64,000 nt of DNA from contig NZ_PENI01000013.1 of assembly GCF_003688995.1 (NCBI RefSeq), positions 1 to 64,000 on the forward strand, given 5' to 3'. This DNA is from Streptomyces shenzhenensis. Its GTDB lineage: Bacteria > Actinomycetota > Actinomycetes > Streptomycetales > Streptomycetaceae. Below are positions 1 to 7,143 of this stretch, piece by piece. Numbering within the stretch: the stretch's first letter is position 1; each line of letters begins with the position of its first letter. Both the position numbers and the translations under genes were made by a program. The notes beneath the pieces are model-generated. The model searched no databases. It saw only the letters and a program-made list of their open reading frames with translations, and was not told the DNA's origin.

Positions 1-466
1 CGTCCGGCGTGAAGAAACCGAACGCCGCGATCGACGAACCGAACAGGAACAGCCAGAACGCCAGCATGTTCAACCGCGGGAACGCCACATCCGGCGCACC
101 GATCTGCAACGGCATGATCCAGTTCGCGAAACCCGTGAACAACGGCATCGCGAACATCAACAGCATGATCGAACCATGCATCGTGAACGCCTGGTTGAAC
201 TGCTCGTTCGACATGATCTGCAGACCCGGCCGCGCCAGCTCCGCACGCATCAACAACGCCAACACACCACCGACAACGAAGAACACAAACGCACTGACCA
301 GGTACATCGTCCCGATCCGCTTGTGATCCGTCGTCGTCAGCCAGTCCGCCCACGAGGGCCGTCCGCCCGCCGTCCGCGCCCCGCGGCCGGATGTCCCCGC
401 GGCCGCCGAGACCACCGCCGGGTCCTTCGACCGGCCGGTCTCCACCTGTTGTTGCGTCTCGTCCAC
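1..466 (-). CDS. ctaD: Cytochrome c oxidase subunit I, N-terminal part (cut by window edge)
   Basis: Heme-copper oxidase subunit I, the catalytic membrane subunit of the aa3-type terminal oxidase. The visible 155 residues contain the family start motif [15 protein letters not shown], the first membrane helices, and FTMHGSIML, whose histidine is a low-spin heme ligand in this family. The start is a GTG preceded by GGGGAGGA at about 9 bases; the first 45 residues are a polar, poorly conserved leader. The 3' end lies outside the window. Two DevR-box-like palindromes sit 120-170 bases upstream. Together with the adjacent nitrate and nitrite reductase genes they suggest an alternative, low-oxygen copy rather than the housekeeping oxidase; this is inference. 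Confidence 0.93.
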   Translation of the reverse strand, partial: MDETQQQVETGRSKDPAVVSAAAGTSGRGARTAGGRPSWADWLTTTDHKRIGTMYLVSAFVFFVVGGVLALLMRAELARPGLQIMSNEQFNQAFTMHGSIMLLMFAMPLFTGFANWIMPLQIGAPDVAFPRLNMLAFWLFLFGSSIAAFGFFTPD

Positions 467-587
467 CGGACGGTGTCCTCCCCTTCTGCCCTTGGGCGAC
501 CGGCCGGGAAGTGCCACGGGTGCGGGTCTGAACCTGGCCTTCCCGGCCGCCGCCTCATGATCGCCGCAGGGGTACCCGGGGCAGATA

Positions 588-601
588 GGGCCGAACAGCC
601 C
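588..601. promoter_or_regulatory. DevR-box-like site A upstream of ctaD
   Basis: GGGCCGAACAGCCC, an imperfect palindrome of the GGGCC-N4-GGCCC type found before most genes of this island. It lies 122-135 bases upstream of the ctaD GTG. Assignment to the DevR-like regulator at 16347-17039 is inference from its similarity to the mycobacterial DosR box core. Confidence 0.4.
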
Positions 602-620
602 CGGATCGGCCCCCGGACGG

Positions 621-634
621 GGGCCAACGGGCCC
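621..634. promoter_or_regulatory. DevR-box-like site B upstream of ctaD
   Basis: GGGCC-AACG-GGCCC with perfect 5-base arms, 33 bases from site A, so the ctaD promoter carries a pair. The following bases, CTCTT, also follow the site upstream of narG. Confidence 0.5.
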
Positions 635-637
635 TCT

Positions 638-1627
638 TCACGCCGCGGCGGGAGCGGACCGCCCGGGACCTCGCGGTGTGCCGGTGCCGTCCGGGCCGTA
701 CCCGAACCGGATCAGCATGTGCGGATGGCACCGCTTGTAGTGCGGCGGGGCCATGGCGGCCCGCAGGTCGGGCCATTCCATGGCCTGGTGCAGAAGTGAG
801 GTGCGCAGCCCGTGGGCGGTCGCCGTGAGCAGCACGTACTGCAGCGCCTGCCCGGCCCGCAGCCAGTCGTCCCGCCGGTCGTGGGGCGTCCACAACAGGG
901 CCAGCTGAACGTGGCGTTCGAACCACAGGGCGGGCCGCCGGACGACGGGCAGCGGACCGGTGAAGTCCCGCATCGGTATCCTTCGGCCCGCGTCGGGCGG
1001 GCCGAGGGCGGTGAGGGGAATGCCGTAGGGGGTGGCCGCTCCCGGGGCGGTGATCCAGGCGAGGGTCTCGGCCATGCGTGCCGGATGGGTGTGGTTGCGC
1101 CCTTCGGCCGCGGCGGTCAGACGCAGCAGCCGCCGCGCACCGGCTATGTCCGGTATGTGCAGGCGGGCCGCGGCGGCGTGCGCGGCCGCCGCCATCTCCG
1201 CCACGATCGGCTCGGGCACCGGGCGCCCGGTGAAGGGCAGCCGGCTCGTGTGCCGCCGTGCGATGGCCTCATGGAGACCCGGGTCCGGCGGTTCGTCGTG
1301 CGTACCGAGCGGGCTGGTCAGCCGTACGGCGGCCAGCAGGCCGGGCTGGTGCGGGTCCGGCAGCAGCCGCACCTCGGCGCGCCGGCCCAGGTGGACGGCG
1401 GCGAGCCGGAGGTTGAAGATCGCCGCGCCCACGGACAGATACTGGGCGCGGTGCGTCGGATCGGCCAGCGGCAGTGTGCGCTGCGGCATCGAATGGACCT
1501 CCAGCGCCTGGCTGTCGGGGTCCAGCCGGAAGCGCCAGGGCTGGGTGTTGTGGATCGACGGTGCTGCGACGGCGGCCGCCAGCAGCGACTCCACGGTGGC
1601 CGCGTCCAGCGCGGCTCGGGTGCGCAT
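638..1627 (-). CDS. Acg-family nitroreductase-like protein
   Basis: A 329-residue protein of the Acg-type nitroreductase family (compare M. tuberculosis Rv2032 and Rv3131, both DosR-regulated). The N-terminal AAPSIHNTQPWRF matches the FMN-site segment of nitroreductases. The family consists of two fused half-domains and often lacks demonstrable nitroreductase activity. The ATG is preceded by AAGGAGGACACATC, a near-perfect ribosome binding site, which fixes the start. It lies 43 bases downstream of the CopD-like gene on the same strand and is probably the last gene of the radical SAM-nirK operon. A role in flavin or redox homeostasis under hypoxia is inferred. Confidence 0.88.
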   Translation of the reverse strand: MRTRAALDAATVESLLAAAVAAPSIHNTQPWRFRLDPDSQALEVHSMPQRTLPLADPTHRAQYLSVGAAIFNLRLAAVHLGRRAEVRLLPDPHQPGLLAAVRLTSPLGTHDEPPDPGLHEAIARRHTSRLPFTGRPVPEPIVAEMAAAAHAAAARLHIPDIAGARRLLRLTAAAEGRNHTHPARMAETLAWITAPGAATPYGIPLTALGPPDAGRRIPMRDFTGPLPVVRRPALWFERHVQLALLWTPHDRRDDWLRAGQALQYVLLTATAHGLRTSLLHQAMEWPDLRAAMAPPHYKRCHPHMLIRFGYGPDGTGTPRGPGRSAPAAA

Positions 1628-1670
1628 GATGTGTCCTCCTTGTACGTCGTGGCTACGTCGTGGCCGTGGG

Positions 1671-2117
1671 TCAGGTGGCGGGCAGGGCGGTGGCGAGCAG
1701 GACGACTCCGAGCGAGCCGACGAGGGAGGCGACCGCCAGGGCCCGGGCCAGGCCTGCGCGGCCCTTGGCGTGGGCAATGCCGTGTCCGGCCGCGGCGAGC
1801 ATCACCGCGACGAACAGGGCGAGTTTGGCCCCGAGGGTGCGGCCGTAGCCGGGTTCGGCGAGGGAGGCCCAGGTGACTCCCTTGTGCCAGGCCATGGCCC
1901 AGCCGGTGGCCAGCTGCAACGGCAGGAAGACCGCTCCGGTCAGCATCCCGAACCGGCGGCCCGCCTCGGCCGCGAACCGGTCCCTGGCGTCCGCTGCCAG
2001 CATGCGCCGGGCCAGCGGCAGCACCACCAGGGTCAGGGCCAGTTGGCCGCCGACCCACAGGGCCGCGCCCGCCACATGCACCCATCGCACCAGGGCCCAC
2101 AGGCCGACGGTGTCCAT
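1671..2117 (-). CDS. CopD-like small integral membrane protein
   Basis: A 148-residue protein with four predicted membrane helices. It opens with LWALVRWVHVAGAALWVGG, whose helix-1 histidine and WVGG pattern are typical of the copper resistance D/DUF2269 group. Its ATG overlaps the nirK stop as TGATG, with GGAGGTGAGGG upstream, so translation is coupled to nirK. Coupling to a copper enzyme makes a role in copper supply or heme-linked electron transfer plausible, but the family is loosely defined and the function is not known. Confidence 0.75.
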   Translation of the reverse strand: MDTVGLWALVRWVHVAGAALWVGGQLALTLVVLPLARRMLAADARDRFAAEAGRRFGMLTGAVFLPLQLATGWAMAWHKGVTWASLAEPGYGRTLGAKLALFVAVMLAAAGHGIAHAKGRAGLARALAVASLVGSLGVVLLATALPAT

Positions 2118-4738
2118 CAGTCCCTCACCTCCACCATGCCGTGCGCGCCTGCCTCGGCGTGCCGCATGTCGTGGTCGACGAACGTGTAGTGGCCGGCCTC
2201 GGGGAACGTGGTCTCGACGAATCCGCCCTGCGCCGGGGCCAGGTCCAGCACCTGCGAGCCACCGGCCTGGCCCGGCCGTAGCAGGTAGGCGCCCTCCTTG
2301 TACACGGTGGTGAAGACGGTCCCGACGATGTGGAACGCGGTGCCGTCGCTGGGCCCGGCGGCGATGACCCAGAACCGGATCCGCTGGCCGGCCTTCACCT
2401 TCAGGGGTCGCTGCCGGTACTGGTCGGCGGCGCCGTTGAACATCCAGGCGTCCGGGGTGCCCTGACGCATCTTCGCCACCTGGGCCGAGCTGCCCGGGGT
2501 GCCGAGATAGAGCTCGGAGGAGACCAGCACGTACTCGTGGTCCACCTCGGCCAGCCCGGGCGGGTCGATGATGACGGCGCCGTACATGCCGTTGCCCATG
2601 TGCTGCAGCATCGGCGCGGTGCTGCAGTGGTAGAGCCATGCCCCGGCCCGGTCGGCGCGGAAGCGGTAGATGAGACGCTCACCGGGCGCGAGGGTGCGCA
2701 TGGGCCGGTCGGGGGCGAGGGAACCGGCGTGGAAGTCGATGCCGTGGCCCATGGCCGGGTCGTCGTTGACGAGCGTGACCTCGAAGACGTCGCCCACCGT
2801 GCCGCGCAGGGTGGGGCCCGGTGCGGTGCCGCCGAAGGTCCACATCTGCTGTTTCACGCCCGGAGCCACCTCCACGGTCCTGGGGACGGCACGCAGTTCG
2901 ACCTTGTGCACCGTCCCGCCGGGCGCGGGGGCCAGTTCGGCGTCGCGTTCCTTCCAGCCGGTGGAGAAGTCGGCGGCGAGGTCCAGGCCGCCGTCGTCGG
3001 TGGCCGCCGAGGTGTGTCCTTCGTGTCCGCCGCTCCCGGTTGCCGCGCCGTCCGTCACGACGATGTCCATCGTCATCCCGGCCGCCCGGTGGCCCGGCAG
3101 GGTGCACCACGCCTCGCGGCTCTCGGTGACCGTTCCGAGGTCGAGCACCCGGGTGGTGCCCTGGGCGAGCATCGGGGTGGCGGGACCGTCCTCGACCTTG
3201 AGGTCGTGGCGCTGGGTGTCGGTGTTGGTGACGTTCAGTCTGAGGGCGGTGCCCGCGGCGACCTCGATACGGGCCGGGCGGATCCGCATGTCGGCCAGGG
3301 TGACGGCGACCGTGCGCGTGGCCGCGGTGCCCGCCTGTGCCGTCCCGCCGGCGCTCGTCCCACCGCCCGTGTCCCCGCCGCTGTTCGCCAGGAGGACGGC
3401 CAGTACGGTCATCACGGCGCCGACGCCGGTGCCCCACAGGACGGGGCTCCGTGACCCGCCGCCGGCCCTGTCCGTGTCCTGGAGGACGCCTCGTCCGCCG
3501 CGGACCAGTACGCGCACCACCAGGGCGAGGAACGCGGCCCCCGCGACACCGGCCAGCAGCATGCCGGCCGTGCCGGCGGGACCGGGCAGCGGAAGCGCCA
3601 GGAGGGCCACCCCGAGGTTGAGGACGACCAGCCGTGGCACCCAGCCCCGTTCGAGTACCGCCCGCAGCGCGGCCCGTTCCCCGGAGCCGCCGGACAGCAC
3701 GACGGGCAGCAGGTAGGTGAGGGCCCCGATGAGGACCTGTGCGACGAACCCGACGAGCAGCACCGGAACCAGGGCGCCGATGTCGTCCCGTACCTCGGTG
3801 AGCGGCCGTGCGGCGAGCAGCCCCAGGTCCACGAGCACGCCGGCGCACAGCCATCCCGCGGCGGCGGCCAGCGTCCACGCGGCGCCCGCCGCGATCGCGG
3901 GCCGCCGGCGCACCGTACGGGCGAACAGCTGGACCGCGACGGTGACTCCGGCCGCGTAGCCGCCGACGCCGAGCACGGCGACGGGGCGCAGGCCGCCCGC
4001 CAGCGCGGCGACCGCGACGGCGAGACCGCCCGCCGTCAGCCACAGCACCCGGCGCGCCAGCCGGGTGGTGCGCTCGGCCATGCGCACACCCAGCACGGTG
4101 GGCCAGAGCATGAACAGCGTGCCCAGCACGGGAAGTCCGATCCAGCCGAGCAGGGTGACCTGCACATGGGCCAGTTTCAGCCCGCTGTAGTGGTGCGGGC
4201 CGACTTGGCCGGTGGCCAGCACCCAGCCCAGCGCCGCGCCGACGACCAGGGCCGCCGCACCGGCCCGGTAGTAGTCGGCGATCGGGGCGAGCCGGCCGCC
4301 CAGCGCGCCCCGGCCGATGCGGACCAGCACCACCAGGTGTGCGGTGACCGCGGTGATCAGCAGCGCGCAGCCGGCACCGGTCAGGACGGGCAGGTCGGCC
4401 CATACACCGGTGAGGACGCCGGCGACCCCGGTGTTGACGCCGGCCAGCCGGGCGTCGCTCCACCGCCGGTCGGGCAGCTGGGCGTGCAGCATGGCGACGG
4501 CGAAGTGCTCGCTCCACACCACGATGGCGGTGGTGGCGGCGCCAAGCAGAAACAGGTGGACGGCCAGCCAGCGGGCCACGGGCAGCGTCTGCTGGGCGCT
4601 CGCCGCCGCCAGCGCGAGCACGGCCCAGGCCGCGACCAGGACATGGGCGCCCAGGTGCCGGCGGCGCAGGCCGGACGCCTTGAATCTGCTGGGCGGGCGG
4701 CCACCGCCTGGGGCGGGGTCATCGTTCTCGCGGTGCAC
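2117..4738 (-). CDS. nirK: Copper nitrite reductase with N-terminal membrane domain and extra cupredoxin
   Basis: An 873-residue, three-module protein expected to reduce nitrite to nitric oxide on the outer membrane face. Residues about 30-440 are polytopic membrane segments with conserved histidines (HVQVTLLGWIG, WSEHF) resembling heme-copper/NnrS-like domains. Residues about 465-560 are a cupredoxin with ligands in RHDLKV and AWCTLPGHRAAGM (Cys545). Residues about 585-873 are the two-domain nitrite reductase: GHGIDFHAG carries the catalytic Asp and His, YHCSTAP (His704, Cys705) with LQHMGNGMYG forms the type 1 copper site, and FHIVGTVF the second catalytic histidine. The usual NirK is about 350-450 residues. 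The GTG start has AAGGAG five bases upstream and lies inside the 3' end of the radical SAM gene. Confidence 0.92.
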   Translation of the reverse strand: MHRENDDPAPGGGRPPSRFKASGLRRRHLGAHVLVAAWAVLALAAASAQQTLPVARWLAVHLFLLGAATTAIVVWSEHFAVAMLHAQLPDRRWSDARLAGVNTGVAGVLTGVWADLPVLTGAGCALLITAVTAHLVVLVRIGRGALGGRLAPIADYYRAGAAALVVGAALGWVLATGQVGPHHYSGLKLAHVQVTLLGWIGLPVLGTLFMLWPTVLGVRMAERTTRLARRVLWLTAGGLAVAVAALAGGLRPVAVLGVGGYAAGVTVAVQLFARTVRRRPAIAAGAAWTLAAAAGWLCAGVLVDLGLLAARPLTEVRDDIGALVPVLLVGFVAQVLIGALTYLLPVVLSGGSGERAALRAVLERGWVPRLVVLNLGVALLALPLPGPAGTAGMLLAGVAGAAFLALVVRVLVRGGRGVLQDTDRAGGGSRSPVLWGTGVGAVMTVLAVLLANSGGDTGGGTSAGGTAQAGTAATRTVAVTLADMRIRPARIEVAAGTALRLNVTNTDTQRHDLKVEDGPATPMLAQGTTRVLDLGTVTESREAWCTLPGHRAAGMTMDIVVTDGAATGSGGHEGHTSAATDDGGLDLAADFSTGWKERDAELAPAPGGTVHKVELRAVPRTVEVAPGVKQQMWTFGGTAPGPTLRGTVGDVFEVTLVNDDPAMGHGIDFHAGSLAPDRPMRTLAPGERLIYRFRADRAGAWLYHCSTAPMLQHMGNGMYGAVIIDPPGLAEVDHEYVLVSSELYLGTPGSSAQVAKMRQGTPDAWMFNGAADQYRQRPLKVKAGQRIRFWVIAAGPSDGTAFHIVGTVFTTVYKEGAYLLRPGQAGGSQVLDLAPAQGGFVETTFPEAGHYTFVDHDMRHAEAGAHGMVEVRD

Positions 4739-5993
4739 GGTGCTCCTTGCCGCCCGGGGCGGCGGTCGGACGGGGACGAGCGGGCGGGTCCGCGGCGGTG
4801 TCGCCCGACAGCAGCGCGGCCAGTTCCCGTTGGTACGGGAAGGACCCGGGGACGTAGCCGCACCACGGTTCCTCGGCGTACGGGTCGCCGGTGAGGCCGT
4901 ACGCGCGGGACCGTGAGCCGCCGCAGACGCGGCGGAACTCGCACGCGCCGCACCGGCCGCCCAGCCGGTCGGCGTCCCGCAGGCCGGTGAAGAGTTCCGA
5001 GGTGCGGTAGATCTCCGTCAGCGGCTTCTCGCGCACGCTTCCGGCGCCGAGCGGGAGGAAGCCGCTCGGGTGCACGGTGCCGGTGTGCGAGACGAAGACG
5101 AAGCCGCGGCCCGCGTTGACGTCCAGGGGCGGGCGCCGTACCCGGCGGGTGTGGGCGTCCAGGCCCAGTTGGGCGGCTCGCTCGCGCAACTCCCGGTACA
5201 GCGGGCCGAGTCCGAGTGCCACCGCGTGGTCGTCACCGGTGGCGGCGAGGATCCGGCGCTGCAGGGCGACGCGGCGGAAGTGATGGGCCTCGGTGGTCTT
5301 GGCGGGCACCGTCAGGCCCACGTCGTGGACGAAGTTGAGTACGTCCTCGACCTCGCCGGGGGTCAGGGCGCCGAGGCCGCGGCCACGGCCGGTGGGCACC
5401 AGGAAGAAGGCGCTCCAGAGCATCGCCCCGTGCTCGGCGACCAGCCGGACGATGTCGGGGAGGTCGTGCAGGTTGTGCCGGGTGACCGTGGTGTTGATCT
5501 GCACCTTCATGCCGAGGGCGCGCGCGGTGTCCCAGGCGTCCAGGGTCCAGCGGAACACCCCCGGTACGCCGCGGAAGGTGTCGTGGATCGCGGCGGTGGA
5601 CCCGTCCAGGCTCAGCGAGAGCCCGACCGCGCCCGCCGTGTGCAGCTCCCGCAGCCGCGCCGCGGTGAGCGTGGGGGTGCCGGACGGGGAGACCGCGACC
5701 CGGACCCCGGCCTGACGGCCGTGGGCGATGAGCTCGGTCAGGTCGGGGCGCTGGAACGGGTCACCGCCGGTGATCACGAACAGCGGGGCGGGCTGCCCGA
5801 AGGCGGCCACCTGGTGCAGCAGGTCCTTCGCGGCGGCGGTGTCCAGCTCCCGTGGGTCACGGTCGGGCACGGCCTCGGCGCGGCAGTGCAGGCAGGCCAG
5901 CGGGCAGGCCCGGGTGGACTCCCAGATGACGATGAACGGCCGCTCCCCCGCGTCGTGCCGCTGGCGTCGGATGGCCTGGGGAACGGCGCTCAT
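4719..5993 (-). CDS. Radical SAM/SPASM protein (TIGR04053-like) paired with nirK
   Basis: A 424-residue radical SAM enzyme. The [4Fe-4S] motif CxxxCxxC is Cys30, Cys34, Cys37 in ACPLACLHC. A C-terminal SPASM-type cluster begins CGACEFRRVC and ends at EPWC. The nearest family I recognise is TIGR04053, related to the heme-modifying NirJ and AhbD enzymes. Its ATG has GGGGAGG upstream. Its last 20 bases overlap nirK, so the two are co-translated. No cd1-type NirS or heme d1 genes are present, so heme d1 synthesis is unlikely. Maturation of a cofactor of the NirK fusion protein, for example a tetrapyrrole in its membrane domain, is a hypothesis. Confidence 0.85.
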   Translation of the reverse strand: MSAVPQAIRRQRHDAGERPFIVIWESTRACPLACLHCRAEAVPDRDPRELDTAAAKDLLHQVAAFGQPAPLFVITGGDPFQRPDLTELIAHGRQAGVRVAVSPSGTPTLTAARLRELHTAGAVGLSLSLDGSTAAIHDTFRGVPGVFRWTLDAWDTARALGMKVQINTTVTRHNLHDLPDIVRLVAEHGAMLWSAFFLVPTGRGRGLGALTPGEVEDVLNFVHDVGLTVPAKTTEAHHFRRVALQRRILAATGDDHAVALGLGPLYRELRERAAQLGLDAHTRRVRRPPLDVNAGRGFVFVSHTGTVHPSGFLPLGAGSVREKPLTEIYRTSELFTGLRDADRLGGRCGACEFRRVCGGSRSRAYGLTGDPYAEEPWCGYVPGSFPYQRELAALLSGDTAADPPARPRPTAAPGGKEHRAPRER

Positions 5994-6232
5994 CGCACGG
6001 TCCTCCCCGGCCTGCCTGGCCGGTGTCCGGCCGCCCTGGTGTCGGGGCGTACGTGGCGGGCGGCCGGACGGTGACCGGGCCGGACCGTGCCTGACACCCA
6101 CCGCGAGCGACTGCGGTGGAATCGGCCGTGAGGGCGGTCGACTTCGTCGTGCACGGGACACCTCCGGATCGGTCGTCGTCAGCATTCACCGGCGACGGGG
6201 TTCGGCGCGGCGGCCGATGGTCTTCTCGCACA

Positions 6233-6246
6233 GGGCCGACGGTCCC
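6233..6246. promoter_or_regulatory. DevR-box-like site C upstream of the radical SAM-nirK operon
   Basis: GGGCC-GACG-GTCCC, flanked symmetrically by CA and TG, within the 315-base spacer 5994-6308. A weaker second copy, GGGCC-GTGC-GGGCC, follows at 6267-6280. The site is 240 bases from the radical SAM start, further than the other sites of this island. An identical 16-base string occurs at 35449. No gene was seen in this spacer. Confidence 0.4.
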
Positions 6247-6308
6247 TGTTCGCGGCGGGTACCACAGGGCCGTGCGGGCCGTCGGACTCGTCGCGGGCCG
6301 CCGTGGGT

Positions 6309-6812
6309 TCAGGAGCGGTTCGGGGAGTGGGAGGTCAGGGCGTCCGCGGTGGCCACCAGGGTCACGCCCAGGCCGGTCAGTGCGGCGCCCAGGCCGGTGA
6401 CCAGGGTCGTGAGGTGCCACGCCTGGTAGGCGGACATCAGTGAGGCGCGCAGGGACTGGCCCGTGAACGCGGTCTGGCGCAGCTCGGCGAGCTTCTCGTC
6501 GTGGTCGCCCGCGGCGTGGAGTTCCGCGGTGATCTCGGCATAGGTGCGACCGCCGGTGGTGCGGGCGAGGTTGCCCTTGATGAACTCGGCGTAGGCGTGT
6601 GCCTCGGGTCCGGTCTCCACGCTCCGGCCCGCGTAGGAGGCGAGTTCCGCGGGCAGCCCGCGACCGGGGAAGGTGATCTTCTGGGCGGCCAGTTCGGTGC
6701 GGATCTCCTTCCTGCCGGTGCAGCCGCGCAGCACCATGACCGGTCCGGCGACGCCCAGGGCCATGCCGACCGTCCGGAGCAGGATGCCGGCTCGCCGGTG
6801 TGATCCGTCCAT
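6309..6812 (-). CDS. Small membrane protein of unknown function
   Basis: A 167-residue protein with one hydrophobic segment near the N-terminus (residues about 12-30), a polar middle with no recognised domain, and a second hydrophobic pair near the C-terminus (about 125-160), so the middle probably faces one side of the membrane. The middle reads as a charged helical region (AELRQTAFTGQSLRASLM). The ATG follows AAGGA at 9 bases. It is divergent from narG and shares the spacer with DevR-box-like site D, so co-regulation with nitrate reductase is likely. I do not recognise the family. Confidence 0.7.
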   Translation of the reverse strand: MDGSHRRAGILLRTVGMALGVAGPVMVLRGCTGRKEIRTELAAQKITFPGRGLPAELASYAGRSVETGPEAHAYAEFIKGNLARTTGGRTYAEITAELHAAGDHDEKLAELRQTAFTGQSLRASLMSAYQAWHLTTLVTGLGAALTGLGVTLVATADALTSHSPNRS

Positions 6813-7036
6813 GACTGGTGTCCTTCTTTCCTGAGGTATGTGCGGGTGCGGCGGCTCGGGCCGGGCCCGTGCGCCGCCGCACTGTGTGGGGTGGCTTCGG
6901 GGCAGCGGCGACCGAGCCGCAGCCGAAGGCTCCCGGCGCCGCGTGCGGTGGCACGGACGGTTTGTCCGCGGCCCGATCACCGCCCAGCATGCAGCGCCGG
7001 TACACCCGGCTCGGCGGCCGACCGGGCCCCGCCGCC

Positions 7037-7051
7037 GGGACCATTGGGCCC
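7037..7051. promoter_or_regulatory. DevR-box-like site D upstream of narG
   Basis: GGGACCATTGGGCCC, an imperfect palindrome followed by CTCTT as at site B. It ends 92 bases before the narG ATG and about 225 bases from the divergent membrane-protein start. It is the most prominent element in the 331-base spacer 6813-7143. Confidence 0.5.
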
Positions 7052-7108
7052 TCTTGCGGCCGCCCGGATGGGGCCGGAAGGTCGTCCGGCGTGGACCGCC
7101 CGCCCCAG

Positions 7109-7136
7109 GTTCACCACGGACCGCGGCCTCTAGCGT
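7109..7136 (+). promoter_or_regulatory. Candidate narG promoter giving a leaderless transcript
   Basis: GTTCAC and, 16 bases on, TAGCGT (TANNNT type). The -10 hexamer ends 7 bases before the narG ATG, and no Shine-Dalgarno sequence is present, so transcription probably begins at or next to the start codon. Leaderless mRNAs are common in Streptomyces. Confidence 0.45.
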
Positions 7137-7143
7137 TCCGGCC

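Noticed and set aside
4719-5993. NirJ-type heme d1 synthesis for a cd1 nitrite reductase
   Set aside because: No nirS or other heme d1 genes are visible and the linked reductase is a copper enzyme.
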